This document shows positions 18,071 to 29,636 of a stretch of DNA of 64,000 nt, piece by piece (within the stretch, counting starts at the first letter, position 1; the number at the start of each line of letters is the position of its first letter). The stretch covers positions 186,001 through 250,000 of the forward strand of contig CANNFR010000001.1 of NCBI GenBank assembly GCA_947503935.1. The letters are read 5' to 3'. The notes beneath the pieces are model-generated. The model saw only the letters and a program-made list of their open reading frames with translations, did no database searches and was not told the DNA's origin. The translations under genes and the position numbers were made by a program. The stretch comes from an uncultured Paracoccaceae bacterium. GTDB taxonomy: Bacteria; Pseudomonadota; Alphaproteobacteria; Rhodobacterales; Rhodobacteraceae.

Positions 18071-18691
18071 TCACTCTTTCGGTGATGGCAGCATGGCGTT
18101 TCCGACAAGCAGCATCAGCATACCTTCATCGATTTTGGACATCTCGCGCGGGAGTTTTGAGTCGAGGCAAAGGAAGCTATGGCCGTGAACGAAGCACCAT
18201 AAGGCATATGCCCTGAGTTTGGCCTCGGGATTGTCCGGCGCGACGCCCAGATGTTCGGCTGTAACGCGTTCGACGATCGAGCAATTCTCATCTCCCGCGC
18301 GTGTCAATTCCGGATCATCATCATGGCCCTCGGTAAGTCCGAACATCGTTCGGAAGATACCGGGTTCCGCCCGGGCAAAATCCACATAAGCCTGTCCAAG
18401 CGCGGCAATCCTTTTCGGATCACGCGGCGGATAAGCATCGGCCGCTGTTTGCATCGCTGCCCGCATTCTTTCCATCGCAAGAAGAACGACGCCGCGCAAG
18501 ATATCGTGGCGATCGCGGAAATGCTTGTAAGGGGCCGCGGTACTCACCCCCGCCAGACGACATGCCTCGGCGACAGAGAAATCATCAGGCCCATGCTGTT
18601 CCACAAGCTCGCGCACCGCTTCCAGAAGTTGCTCGCGAAGATCGCCGTGGTGATATTTTTTTTTGACTTCCACCAATGACTTAGATGTCAT
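18071..18691 (-). CDS. TetR/AcrR-family repressor of the adjacent RND efflux pump
   Basis: A 206-aa regulator. The N-terminal HTH region is VAEACRLAGVSTAAPYKHFRD (a positive-helix ending in YKHF), and the C-terminal ligand domain is of the WHG type. It reads MTSKSLVEVKKKYHHGDLR, the start typical of this subfamily. It is divergent from the adaptor and pump genes, with a long interrupted palindrome (18724-18761) in the spacer, so it most likely represses both itself and the pump until a toxic ligand binds. Confidence 0.88.
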   Translation of the reverse strand: MTSKSLVEVKKKYHHGDLREQLLEAVRELVEQHGPDDFSVAEACRLAGVSTAAPYKHFRDRHDILRGVVLLAMERMRAAMQTAADAYPPRDPKRIAALGQAYVDFARAEPGIFRTMFGLTEGHDDDPELTRAGDENCSIVERVTAEHLGVAPDNPEAKLRAYALWCFVHGHSFLCLDSKLPREMSKIDEGMLMLLVGNAMLPSPKE

Positions 18692-18723
18692 TTCCCGAAC
18701 CGCTCCGTATTTTTTTCTTGCCT

Positions 18724-18761
18724 AAGTTAGCAATACTTACATATGTAAGCAACGCTAACTT
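18724..18761. promoter_or_regulatory. Putative TetR operator (nested 38-bp interrupted palindrome)
   Basis: The inner 14-bp palindrome CTTACATATGTAAG (18736-18749) is flanked symmetrically by AAGTTAGC (18724-18731) and GCTAACTT (18754-18761). All arms share one axis at 18742/18743. It sits in the divergent TetR/RND spacer and would accommodate one or two repressor dimers. Confidence 0.78.
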
Positions 18762-18779
18762 TCAAGAAGGATGTCGGCC

Positions 18780-19940
18780 ATGACCTCTGCGAAAACACAA
18801 GCCCACCCGTTATGGCGCCGGAGCCTTGCAAGGACCGGGCGCATAGCGGTGACGGCAATTGTCGTAGGCGTTGCCGTCGTCGCAATCGTCGGTGGTAGAA
18901 GCGTTCTGGCCGAACGGGCTGATGCCCAGACGGCCCCCGATGCCGCGCCGCCCATGACGGTCGCGGTGAGCCGAATTGAAATGCAGGACCACTACAGCGT
19001 CAGCCGTAGATTCTCGGGTCAGTTCGAGGCGCGTCAGGAAACGGCACTCGCGTTCGAGTTGCCGGGTACGATCGCGTCAGTACTTGTCGAAGAAGGCGAT
19101 AGGGTCGCGGAAGGCGATGTCATAGCCCGGCTCGATACCCGTCTTCTCTTGGCCGAGAAGGCGCAGCTTGAGGCGTCACGCGGCAGTATTCAGGCGCAGA
19201 CAGAGTTGGCGCGTCGGACAAACGACCGGCAGGCAGAGTTGCAGGCCAGGGGGTTCGCAACCGAGCAGACCGTGGATGACACCTCCCTCAATCTTGCGCG
19301 ATTGGAAGCGGGCATTGCCGAAATCGATGCGGCCCTTTCGGCGGTATCGATCAACCTATCGAAAGCGGAACTCACCGCGCCATACGATGGCATCATCGCC
19401 GGTCGCATGTTGGACAATGGGGCTGTCGCGAATGCCGGCGCCCCGGTGGTGACCCTTGTCGAAACCGGGGCGCCGCGATTTCAGGTCGGCCTTGACCCGG
19501 TGATGGCCTCGTCTTTGTCGATTGGCGATGCGGCGATGATCGTGGCGAACGGATCAGACCTGTCGGCCAGGCTTGCAGGCCTGTCTCCGTCCCTTGATCC
19601 AGCGACCCGCAGCAGGATGGCCTGGTTCGATGTTGTCGACGGCGCGATGCCCCCCGACCGGACGACAGGTGAGATACTTCTGACGCATCGCATCGAAAAG
19701 CAGGGCGCGTGGGTTCCGTTATCGGCCTTGCGCCAGGGGCCTCGTGCGACGTGGACACTTCTGGTTGTGCGGGACGGCGTCATCGGCTTGGAAACCGCCG
19801 AGATTCTGCATCTTGAAACAGATCGGGCCTTTGTGCGCGGCACCTTCCAGAATGAGACGGCTTATCTGCCAGGCGGTACCCACCGGGTCGTGCCCGGCCA
19901 GCGCGTCGCGATTTCCGAGGATCTGGCATGGGCACGCTGA
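18780..19940 (+). CDS. RND efflux periplasmic adaptor (membrane fusion protein)
   Basis: A 386-aa HlyD/AcrA-like protein. An N-terminal membrane anchor lies at about residues 24-45, followed by a barrel-sandwich/lipoyl half-motif (FELPGTIASVLVEEGDRVAEGD), a coiled-coil hairpin at about 120-190, the second lipoyl half (LTAPYDGIIAGRMLDNGA) and a beta-barrel region. ATG 18780 is preferred over 18771 because AAGAAGG is well spaced only from the former. It bridges the inner-membrane pump to an outer-membrane channel; no TolC gene is present here. It overlaps the pump gene by 13 bp. Confidence 0.9.
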   Translation: MTSAKTQAHPLWRRSLARTGRIAVTAIVVGVAVVAIVGGRSVLAERADAQTAPDAAPPMTVAVSRIEMQDHYSVSRRFSGQFEARQETALAFELPGTIASVLVEEGDRVAEGDVIARLDTRLLLAEKAQLEASRGSIQAQTELARRTNDRQAELQARGFATEQTVDDTSLNLARLEAGIAEIDAALSAVSINLSKAELTAPYDGIIAGRMLDNGAVANAGAPVVTLVETGAPRFQVGLDPVMASSLSIGDAAMIVANGSDLSARLAGLSPSLDPATRSRMAWFDVVDGAMPPDRTTGEILLTHRIEKQGAWVPLSALRQGPRATWTLLVVRDGVIGLETAEILHLETDRAFVRGTFQNETAYLPGGTHRVVPGQRVAISEDLAWAR

Positions 19941-22900
19941 CATTCCGCCAGCCCCGTCTGGTCGCCCTTTTTCTGTTGGTCATCATCGCGGCGGGCGCGT
20001 CAGCATTGTTGGCGATTGGTCGTCAGGAAGACCCGACAATCACCAATACCTTCGCCACCGTCACGACAATCTATCCCGGAGCAGAACCCGCGCGGGTCGA
20101 AAGCCTTGTGACGGCCGAGATCGAGGAGGTGTTGCGAGAGATTTCCGAAGTCGACGTGTTGTCGTCGGTCAGCGCGACCGGAACGTCGATCATACAGGTC
20201 GAACTGGATGAGACGATCAATCCGGCACGGATCGAAGGCATTTGGTCTGAGTTGCGTGACAAGCTTTCCGATGCCGAAGCCACCTTCCCGCCGGGCGTTT
20301 TGCCGCCGGAATTGGATGCGGACGGCGTGAATGCCTATGGTGCGATTGTCGCGCTTACCGCGGCCCATGAAGGGGTTCCGATGACCCTGGCCGCACGGTA
20401 TGGCGAGGCGCTTGCCGACCGTATCAGAGGCGTTCCCGGCACAAAGAAAGTTGAGATCTTCGGTCAACCGGACGAGGAAATCACCGTTATTCTTGACGCG
20501 GCTCGCGTGGCTGGCCTGGGCCTGACGGCCCAGAATGTCGCGGCAACCATCGCCCAGGCGGACGCCAAGGTTCAGGCCGGCCGCGTTACCGGCGCCGGTG
20601 ACAATCTGGTTCTCGAGGTCTCGGGCGAAATCGGCACGCTCGACAGATTGCGTGATATCGTCTTGCGCGAGGGGCCCGGGGGAACAACGCTGCGTCTGGG
20701 CGATATCGCCTCGGTCGATCGCGGCCCGAGGCTGCCTCTGGGTGAGGCGGCGCTGCATAACGGGCGGCCTGCGATTCTTGTCGCCGCAGCGCTTGAAGAA
20801 GGGCTTCAGGTGGATGTCTGGGCGGGCTTCGTGCGCGACGAGGTGACAGCATTCGAGGCTGTGATGCCGGGCGGCCTGGGCATGAAACTGATCTTCGATC
20901 AATCGACCTACACGGCCGATCGCTTGGCCGAGGTCGGCACGAATATGGCGATTGGCATCGGCTTGGTGCTTTCGGTTTTGCTGATCACACTTGGCCTGCG
21001 TGCGGCGCTGATCGTCGCGGTGATCCTGCCACTTGTGTCGCTTGCCACGCTTTTCACGATGAACCTCATTGATTTGCCGATCCATCAGATGTCGGTGACG
21101 GGTTTGATCGTGGCCCTCGGCTTGCTTGTTGACGCAGGCATCGTCATGACCGACGAGGTCGGGCGACGTCTGCGCGCCGGGGCCAGTCGGCTTGATGCGG
21201 TGGGCGCGTCGGTCTCTCGCCTGGCGATGCCCCTTTTTGCGTCGACCGCGACGACCGCCCTGAGTTTCACGCCGATGATCCTGCTGCCGGGCGCCGCGGG
21301 TGATTTTGTCGGATCCATCGCGCTGGCGGTGGTCATCATGCTGCTTTGGTCCTTTGTCGTCGCAGTCACCATAACCCCGGCCATCGCCGGTTGGGTCATG
21401 CCGTCAGATGCGCGCGCGGGCTGGCTTGCCAACGGCATCCCGGCCGGGGTGTTGGGGCGCGTCTTTGCGGCCAGCCTGCGGATGTCGGTCCGCAATCCGC
21501 TCCGGTCCATCGCGCTGGCGCTGGTGCTTCCCATCATGGGGTTTTTGTCATTGCCCCTGCTGACCGCACAATTCTTCCCCGGTGTGGATCGCGATCAGTT
21601 TCATATCGAGGTTGATCTGCCCACGGGTTCGGGAATTGAGCGCACGCAGGCGACCGTCGCGACGCTTGACCGCGCGTTGCGCGCCGAGCCCGGGATCGAG
21701 GCGGTGACGTGGACCATCGGACGCTCGGCGCCCGCATTCTACTACAACATAACCGGCGGGCGGGATGCCGCCCCTCGTTATGCGCAGGCGCTGATCAGAA
21801 CGGCCTCACCCGAGGCCACCGCGGATATCGTGCCGAAATTGCAGCGCGACTTGCCACCCCTTGCACCCGAAGCGCAGGTACTGGTTCGGGGGTTGGTTCA
21901 AGGGCCACCCGTCGGGGCGCCGGTCGAACTGCGTCTGGTGGGCGACGATCTTGAGACGTTGCGCGCAGCGGGGGAAGAGTTGCGTCGCATCGCCGACGGC
22001 GCCCCGATGGTCACACTTGCGCGTGCGTCTATCTCGCAAGGCGCGCCCAAGCTTGGCATCGAGGTTGACGAGGCACGCGCGCAGCTTGTGGGGCTGACCC
22101 CCGGTGACGTTGCGGCGCAGCTTGAGGCGGCTCTGGTCGGCGTGACCGGCGGCAGCCTGATCGAAGGATCAGAGGAGCTGCCGGTCCGCGTCCGGTTTGG
22201 AGATGACCTGCGCGCTGATCCCGGCGCGATCCGGGACATGCCCCTGATCGTGCCGGGAGGTGCTGCGCTGAAGTTTCCCGCGACACCCTTGTCGGCGATC
22301 GCAACCGTTGCCCTGACCCCGGGCGAGGGGCAGATCACCCGGCGAAACGGGGAACGCGCGAATACGGTGCAGGCCTTCATACAGCGCGGCGTCCTGCCTG
22401 AGGAAGCACTTACCGACATTCTGGACCGTATCGATGCTGCCGGGTTCGTCTTGCCACGGGGCGTGCGTCTGGAGCTTGGCGGCGATGCCGATGCGCGCGC
22501 GTCGACCCTGAACAACCTCATCGCGTCCCTCGGGCTGATCGTGACGCTTTCAATCGCGGTGATCGTTCTGACCTTCCTCAGCTTCCGCCTTGCCAGCATC
22601 GCGCTTGTCGTCTCGGGCCTTTCTGCGGGGTTGTCGATGTTGGCGCTGGCGGTGTTCAATTACCCGTTCGGGATCAATGCGATCATCGGCCTGATCGGTT
22701 CGATCGGTGTGTCGATCAACGCAGCCCTTATCATCCTGACCGCGTTGCAGGAGGACGAGGACGCCATGACGGGAGATGCCGAGGCAATGACCGATGTGGT
22801 CATGGCATCCTCGCGCCACATCGTTTCAACGACGATTACCACGGTTGGGGGGTTTCTGCCCCTCATCCTGGCCGGCGGTGGCTTTTGGCCACCCTTCGCC

Positions 22901-23059
22901 ATGGCCGTCGCAGGCGGGGTGGCGCTGTCGACAGTGGTCAGCTTTTACTTCACGCCGCCAGCCTTCCGTTTGATCTATGTTGGCAGAGCAAAGCCAAGGC
23001 AGGCCTCCGGCAGCTTTGAGCCGGGCAGGCCTGCGCTACGCGCGGTGGCTGCGGAGTAA
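19928..23059 (+). CDS. RND-family multidrug efflux pump, inner-membrane permease
   Basis: A 1043-aa AcrB-like transporter with the repeated architecture of TM1, large periplasmic loop, six TMs, TM7, second periplasmic loop and five TMs. The proton-relay region in TM4 reads GLLVDAGIVMTDEVGRR near residue 401: one Asp is kept where AcrB has an Asp-Asp pair. This single-Asp form is shared with several non-AcrB RND branches. It is co-transcribed with the adaptor (13-bp overlap) and controlled by the divergent TetR. Substrate range cannot be read from the sequence. Confidence 0.92.
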   Translation: MGTLTFRQPRLVALFLLVIIAAGASALLAIGRQEDPTITNTFATVTTIYPGAEPARVESLVTAEIEEVLREISEVDVLSSVSATGTSIIQVELDETINPARIEGIWSELRDKLSDAEATFPPGVLPPELDADGVNAYGAIVALTAAHEGVPMTLAARYGEALADRIRGVPGTKKVEIFGQPDEEITVILDAARVAGLGLTAQNVAATIAQADAKVQAGRVTGAGDNLVLEVSGEIGTLDRLRDIVLREGPGGTTLRLGDIASVDRGPRLPLGEAALHNGRPAILVAAALEEGLQVDVWAGFVRDEVTAFEAVMPGGLGMKLIFDQSTYTADRLAEVGTNMAIGIGLVLSVLLITLGLRAALIVAVILPLVSLATLFTMNLIDLPIHQMSVTGLIVALGLLVDAGIVMTDEVGRRLRAGASRLDAVGASVSRLAMPLFASTATTALSFTPMILLPGAAGDFVGSIALAVVIMLLWSFVVAVTITPAIAGWVMPSDARAGWLANGIPAGVLGRVFAASLRMSVRNPLRSIALALVLPIMGFLSLPLLTAQFFPGVDRDQFHIEVDLPTGSGIERTQATVATLDRALRAEPGIEAVTWTIGRSAPAFYYNITGGRDAAPRYAQALIRTASPEATADIVPKLQRDLPPLAPEAQVLVRGLVQGPPVGAPVELRLVGDDLETLRAAGEELRRIADGAPMVTLARASISQGAPKLGIEVDEARAQLVGLTPGDVAAQLEAALVGVTGGSLIEGSEELPVRVRFGDDLRADPGAIRDMPLIVPGGAALKFPATPLSAIATVALTPGEGQITRRNGERANTVQAFIQRGVLPEEALTDILDRIDAAGFVLPRGVRLELGGDADARASTLNNLIASLGLIVTLSIAVIVLTFLSFRLASIALVVSGLSAGLSMLALAVFNYPFGINAIIGLIGSIGVSINAALIILTALQEDEDAMTGDAEAMTDVVMASSRHIVSTTITTVGGFLPLILAGGGFWPPFAMAVAGGVALSTVVSFYFTPPAFRLIYVGRAKPRQASGSFEPGRPALRAVAAE

Positions 23060-23308
23060 GGGGACCTTCGTTCGGAGCGGCATGGTCTGCGTCCAGTCGG
23101 CCCGAAACGGACAAGTGGCGTCGAAGGAGGAGGGCCATAGCCGTCCAGATCACTCTCAGCTGCTCCCCTCGCCCTGCTTTGCCCACCCTCCCGCCAAGCA
23201 AGCCTTGACCGCACGGCCAACACCGGAAAGAAACGGGAACGGGCTTTACATCTGAACGGCGCGGATCAGGGCATATTGCTATCGGATCAAGCTGCGGGAG
23301 AGTTGGAT

Positions 23309-26107
23309 ATGACATTCGGCAAGGGCTGCCATCTGCATCTGATCGACGGATCAGCCTTTATTTTCCGGGCATATCATGCGCTGCCGCCCTTGACGCGCAA
23401 GTCCGACGGGTTGCCCATCGGGGCGGTTTCGGGGTTCTGCAACATGCTGCAGCGCTATGTCGATGGCGCCTCCGGCCCTGACACAGCGACCCATGTGGCG
23501 GTGGTGTTCGACAAGGGCTCGCATACCTTCCGCAACGACATGTACGACCAGTACAAGGCCAACCGCGAGGAGATGCCCGAGGACCTGCGCCCGCAGATCC
23601 CACTGACCCGCGACGCCACCCGCGCCTTCAACATCGCCTGTCTGGAGCAGGAGGGGTATGAGGCCGACGACATCATCGCCACGCTGTCGTGTCAGGCGCG
23701 CGATGCTGGCGGGCGGGTGACGATCATCTCGTCCGACAAGGACATGATGCAGCTCGTCGGTGGCGGGATCGAGATGTACGACGCGATGAAGAACAAGCGC
23801 ATCGGCGTCGAGGAGGTTGAAGAGAAGTTCGGCGTCGGGCCTGGCCGTGTTGTCGACGTGCAGGCCCTGGCGGGCGACAGCGTCGACAACGTGCCGGGCG
23901 CGCCCGGGATCGGTGTGAAGACCGCGGCCCTTCTGATCAACGAATTCGGCGATCTGGAAACGCTGCTCGCGCGGGCCGAAGAGATCACGCAACCCAAGCG
24001 CCGCCAGACGCTGATCGACCATGCCGACCAGATCCGCCTCTCAAAACGGCTGGTGACGTTGGATTGCGACATGCCGGTTGACGGTGCTCTCGATGACCTT
24101 GAGGTGAAGGAGCCTGACCCCGAAGCGCTGATGGCCTTCCTGACCGAGATGGAGTTCCGCACCCTGACCAAGCGGATCGCCGACAAGCTTGAGATCGAGC
24201 CACCCGCCATCCCGGACACCACGCCAGAGGGTGCGGCGCCTGAGGCCCCGGAAACCCAAGCGCCGTTCGACCATGGCGCCTATGAAAACGTCGGCGATGC
24301 CACCACCCTGCAGACCTGGATCGACCAGATCCATGAGCGCGGCTGGGTCGCGGTCGATACCGAGACCACCAGCCTCGATGAAATGCGCGCCGATCTGGTG
24401 GGTATCTCGCTCTGCGTTGAGGCGGGCAAGGCCTGCTACATCCCGCTGGCCCACACCACCGGCGATGGCGACCTTTTCGGTGCCTCAGCCCGCGCGGAGG
24501 GGCAGATGGATTTCGACGAGGCGCTGGCCCTGCTGAAGCCGGTGCTTGAGGATGAGGCGATCCTCAAAATCGGGCAGAACATGAAATATGACGCCAAGAT
24601 CTTTGCCCGCTACGGCATCGACGTGGCACCGATCGACGACACGATGCTGATGTCCTATGCGATGAATGCCGGCATCCACAATCACGGCATGGACACCCTG
24701 TCCGAGCGGTATCTCAGCCACAATCCGATCCCGATCAAAGAGCTTCTGGGCACCGGCAAATCGGCCAAGACGTTTGACAAGGTGCCGGTGGAAGAGGCCG
24801 TGAAATACGCGGCCGAGGACGCCGACATCACCCTGCGCCTCTGGAAATCATTCAAGCCCCAGCTGCACCAGGCGCAGGTCACGACCGTTTACGAGACGCT
24901 GGAACGCCCCCTGGTGCCGGTTCTGGCGCAGATGGAAATGCACGGCATCAAGGTTGACCGCGACACGCTCAGCCGTATGTCGAACGCGTTTTCGCAGAAG
25001 ATGGCGGGGCTTGAGGCCGAGATACATGAGCTTGCGGGCGAGACGTTCAATGTGGGCTCACCCAAACAATTGGGCGAGATCCTGTTCGACAAGATGTCGC
25101 TTGAGGGCGGCAAGAAGGGCAAGACCGGCGCTTATGCGACCGGCGCCGACGTACTGGAAGACCTCGCCGCCGAGGGGCATGACCTGCCCGCGCGCGTGCT
25201 GGACTGGCGCCAGCTCTCCAAGCTGAAATCGACCTATACCGATGCGTTGCAGGAGCATATTCATCCCGAAACGGGCCGCGTGCATACCTCGTACTCCATC
25301 GCGGGCGCCAATACCGGGCGGCTGGCCTCGACCGATCCGAACCTGCAGAACATCCCTGTGCGCACCGAGGAGGGTCGCCGCATCCGCGAGGCGTTCATCG
25401 CCGAGGAGGGCAAGGTGCTGCTCAGCCTCGATTACAGCCAGATCGAGCTGCGCATCCTGGCCCATATCGCCGAGATCGATCAGCTGAAACAGGCCTTTAA
25501 GGAAGGCGTCGACATCCACGCGCTGACCGCCAGCCAGATGTTTGACGTGCCTTTGGACCAGATGACACCCGAAGTGCGCCGCCGCGCTAAGGCGATCAAT
25601 TTCGGGGTGATCTACGGCATCTCGGGCTTTGGCCTGGCCCGCAATCTGCGCATCCCGCGGGCTGAGGCGCAGGCCTTTATCGACACGTATTTCGAGCGCT
25701 TTCCCGGCATCAAGGACTACATGGACGCCACAATCGCTTCGGCGAAAAAGCAGGGCTACGTCCAGACCCTGTTCGGCCGTAAGATCCACACGCCTGACAT
25801 AAATGCCAAGGGTCCGACCGCTGGCTTTGCCAAGCGCGCGGCAATCAACGCGCCGATCCAGGGCACGGCCGCTGATGTGATCCGCCGCGCGATGATCCGC
25901 ATGCCGGCGGCCATTGAAAAGCTGCCCGCCAAGATGCTACTCCAGGTCCATGACGAGCTTTTGTTCGAGGTCGAGAAAGGCGCCGAGGCGGAGGTGATCG
26001 AGGCCGTTCGCGCGGTCATGGAGGGCGCCTCGGACCCGGCGGTAAAGCTATCGGTGCCGCTGACCGTCGATGCGGGGCAAGGTGCGAATTGGGCGGAGGC
26101 GCATTGA
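23309..26107 (+). CDS. polA: DNA polymerase I
   Basis: A 932-aa enzyme. It has an N-terminal 5'-3' exonuclease domain (HLIDGSAFIFRAYHALPPL; residues 1 to about 290) and a 3'-5' exonuclease that keeps its acidic residues (VAVDTETTSLDEM near 350, IGQNMKYDAKIF, YAAEDADITL). The polymerase domain has motif A LSLDYSQIELRILAHI, motif B RRRAKAINFGVIYG and motif C LLQVHDELLFEV. It fills gaps in repair and Okazaki fragment processing. The ATG at 23309 after GGGAGAG is preferred to the TTG at 23276. Its TGA overlaps the next start (TGATG). Confidence 0.96.
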   Translation: MTFGKGCHLHLIDGSAFIFRAYHALPPLTRKSDGLPIGAVSGFCNMLQRYVDGASGPDTATHVAVVFDKGSHTFRNDMYDQYKANREEMPEDLRPQIPLTRDATRAFNIACLEQEGYEADDIIATLSCQARDAGGRVTIISSDKDMMQLVGGGIEMYDAMKNKRIGVEEVEEKFGVGPGRVVDVQALAGDSVDNVPGAPGIGVKTAALLINEFGDLETLLARAEEITQPKRRQTLIDHADQIRLSKRLVTLDCDMPVDGALDDLEVKEPDPEALMAFLTEMEFRTLTKRIADKLEIEPPAIPDTTPEGAAPEAPETQAPFDHGAYENVGDATTLQTWIDQIHERGWVAVDTETTSLDEMRADLVGISLCVEAGKACYIPLAHTTGDGDLFGASARAEGQMDFDEALALLKPVLEDEAILKIGQNMKYDAKIFARYGIDVAPIDDTMLMSYAMNAGIHNHGMDTLSERYLSHNPIPIKELLGTGKSAKTFDKVPVEEAVKYAAEDADITLRLWKSFKPQLHQAQVTTVYETLERPLVPVLAQMEMHGIKVDRDTLSRMSNAFSQKMAGLEAEIHELAGETFNVGSPKQLGEILFDKMSLEGGKKGKTGAYATGADVLEDLAAEGHDLPARVLDWRQLSKLKSTYTDALQEHIHPETGRVHTSYSIAGANTGRLASTDPNLQNIPVRTEEGRRIREAFIAEEGKVLLSLDYSQIELRILAHIAEIDQLKQAFKEGVDIHALTASQMFDVPLDQMTPEVRRRAKAINFGVIYGISGFGLARNLRIPRAEAQAFIDTYFERFPGIKDYMDATIASAKKQGYVQTLFGRKIHTPDINAKGPTAGFAKRAAINAPIQGTAADVIRRAMIRMPAAIEKLPAKMLLQVHDELLFEVEKGAEAEVIEAVRAVMEGASDPAVKLSVPLTVDAGQGANWAEAH

Positions 26108-26604
26108 TGGACGACCCGAAGATAGCTTTGCCGATCTTCGGCGGTATCGAGGTTATCCATTTTCAGCCCGATGGCCTCGCGCCTGAGGGGCAGGCGCTCC
26201 TCGATCGCTTCCTCGCGCTCGCGCCGGATGCCCTGGCGTCGGTGGAGCGGCATGTCTATGCCTACTATCGCGACTTTCACCAGGCCGTCGGCGGTGAAGA
26301 TTGGCTGGATGAGAAGATGGGCGTTCCCGCCGGGGCGGGTGAGATATGGGCCCATGTCCATCCGATCCTGATTTCCGTCGGCCGCGAGCCCAAGGATGGC
26401 CCCTGGTTCGTCAGCATCGAGGCGCGTTGCGACTGGGAGGAAGAGCACGGGCTTCAGCTTGTGTGGGACGAGGCGCTCGCCCTGGTGAAAGCTGGACCCT
26501 TCGATGGCCACATGACGAACGCCTATGCCTATGATGACGATTCCCTGCGCGATGTCGTCTACTCTGCGAGCCACGAGAAGTGGACGACGCGGCGGCAGGA
26601 TTAG
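26107..26604 (+). CDS. Small DUF6985-like protein of unknown function
   Basis: A 165-aa soluble protein starting MDDPKIALPIFGG. The C-terminal half contains the segment EARCDWEEEHGLQLVWDEA, which resembles the DUF6985 signature (acidic CxWxEEHGL followed by a strand), but I rely on memory of that family. The start ATG shares one base with the polA stop (TGATG), so translation is coupled to polA. There is no catalytic motif, signal peptide or membrane segment. DUF6985-type proteins are often single-domain and poorly understood; a link to DNA replication is not implied by the sequence. Confidence 0.7.
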   Translation: MDDPKIALPIFGGIEVIHFQPDGLAPEGQALLDRFLALAPDALASVERHVYAYYRDFHQAVGGEDWLDEKMGVPAGAGEIWAHVHPILISVGREPKDGPWFVSIEARCDWEEEHGLQLVWDEALALVKAGPFDGHMTNAYAYDDDSLRDVVYSASHEKWTTRRQD

Positions 26605-26691
26605 GCGCCCGATCCGGCGCCATGACGGTATCGGCCACACATGTCGCAGCAGCTGCGACGCTGGCTGAAAGGGCGGGATGGAAGTGGTCTG

Positions 26692-27276
26692 ATGCCATTG
26701 CGGGTTGAGGATTTCGAGCAGGTCGAGGTGCGCTCGCGCGCCGCGTTGAGAGACTGGCTGGAGGCGAACCACAGTCAGACGGCCTCAGTCTGGCTTGTGA
26801 CCTGCAAAAAGCACACTGGCCACTACGTTCCCTTCGGCGATCTGGTTGAGGAGCTGCTCTGCTGGGGTTGGGTCGACAGCCGGACGCTGGGCATCGATAC
26901 CGACCGCTCGGCGGTGCTGATCGCCCCGCGGAACCCGAAATCAGCCTGGTCGGCGGTTAACAAAGTCCATGTTGACCGGGCGCGAGCCAGCGGGGCGATG
27001 ACGCCTGCGGGCGAGGCGTTGATCGAGGCGGCAAAAGCGACCGGGATGTGGGCGTTCCTCGATGATGTCGAGCGGCTGGACGTGCCGTCGGACCTGGGGG
27101 AGGCCTTGAAGGCGGGCGCGCTCACGCCCGTTTGGGAAGGCTGGCCGCGCAGTGTGAAGCGCGGCACGCTGGAATGGATCAAGACCGCAAAGGCGGCGCC
27201 CACCCGCGCGGCGCGCATCGCAGAGGTCGCCGACAGTGCCGCGAAGGGGCTGAGGCCAAAGCCCTTTCGGCGATAA
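26692..27276 (+). CDS. YdeI/OmpD-associated family protein
   Basis: A 194-aa cytoplasmic protein with the family's N-terminal pattern of an SRAALRDWLEANH helix followed by SVWLVTCKKHTG, the strand-loop ELLCWGWVDSR and the segment RNPKSAWSAVNKVHV. The C-terminus is the helical region ending LRPKPFRR. The start at 26692 follows GGAAGTGG and matches the family length; 26641 adds 17 residues without similarity. The family is loosely associated with antimicrobial-peptide or bacteriocin tolerance in enterobacteria, but the biochemical role is unknown. Confidence 0.82.
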   Translation: MPLRVEDFEQVEVRSRAALRDWLEANHSQTASVWLVTCKKHTGHYVPFGDLVEELLCWGWVDSRTLGIDTDRSAVLIAPRNPKSAWSAVNKVHVDRARASGAMTPAGEALIEAAKATGMWAFLDDVERLDVPSDLGEALKAGALTPVWEGWPRSVKRGTLEWIKTAKAAPTRAARIAEVADSAAKGLRPKPFRR

Positions 27277-27310
27277 GGCCGGGGCAGGCCCGGTGCGGTG
27301 TCATGGAATG

Positions 27311-27336
27311 CGCCCGGGGGATTATCCCCCCGGGCG
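27311..27336. terminator. Strong GC-rich stem-loop between ydeI-like gene and katG
   Basis: The 10-bp perfect arms CGCCCGGGGG and CCCCCGGGCG enclose a 6-nt loop and are followed by TTTC on the plus strand. It lies 34 bp after the YdeI-like stop and 6 bp beyond the katG stop, so it can end transcription from both converging sides, although the T-run is short. Confidence 0.7.
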
Positions 27337-27342
27337 TTTCAC

Positions 27343-29559
<2,217 letters not shown>

Positions 29560-29636
29560 TCAGTCTAGAACCTTTCTAACAAATGGGATGCATTTACTCT
29601 AATTGAATGTTCTTAAGTCTGCGATAAGTTATGCTA

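Noticed and set aside
17859-18188. A 109-codon plus-strand frame between cheD and the TetR gene
   Set aside because: Its 3' third is antisense to the TetR gene, it has no ribosome site and an unbiased composition; insufficient support.
20000-21085. A 361-codon minus-strand frame within the RND pump gene
   Set aside because: It is antisense to conserved transporter sequence and has a shadow-like composition.
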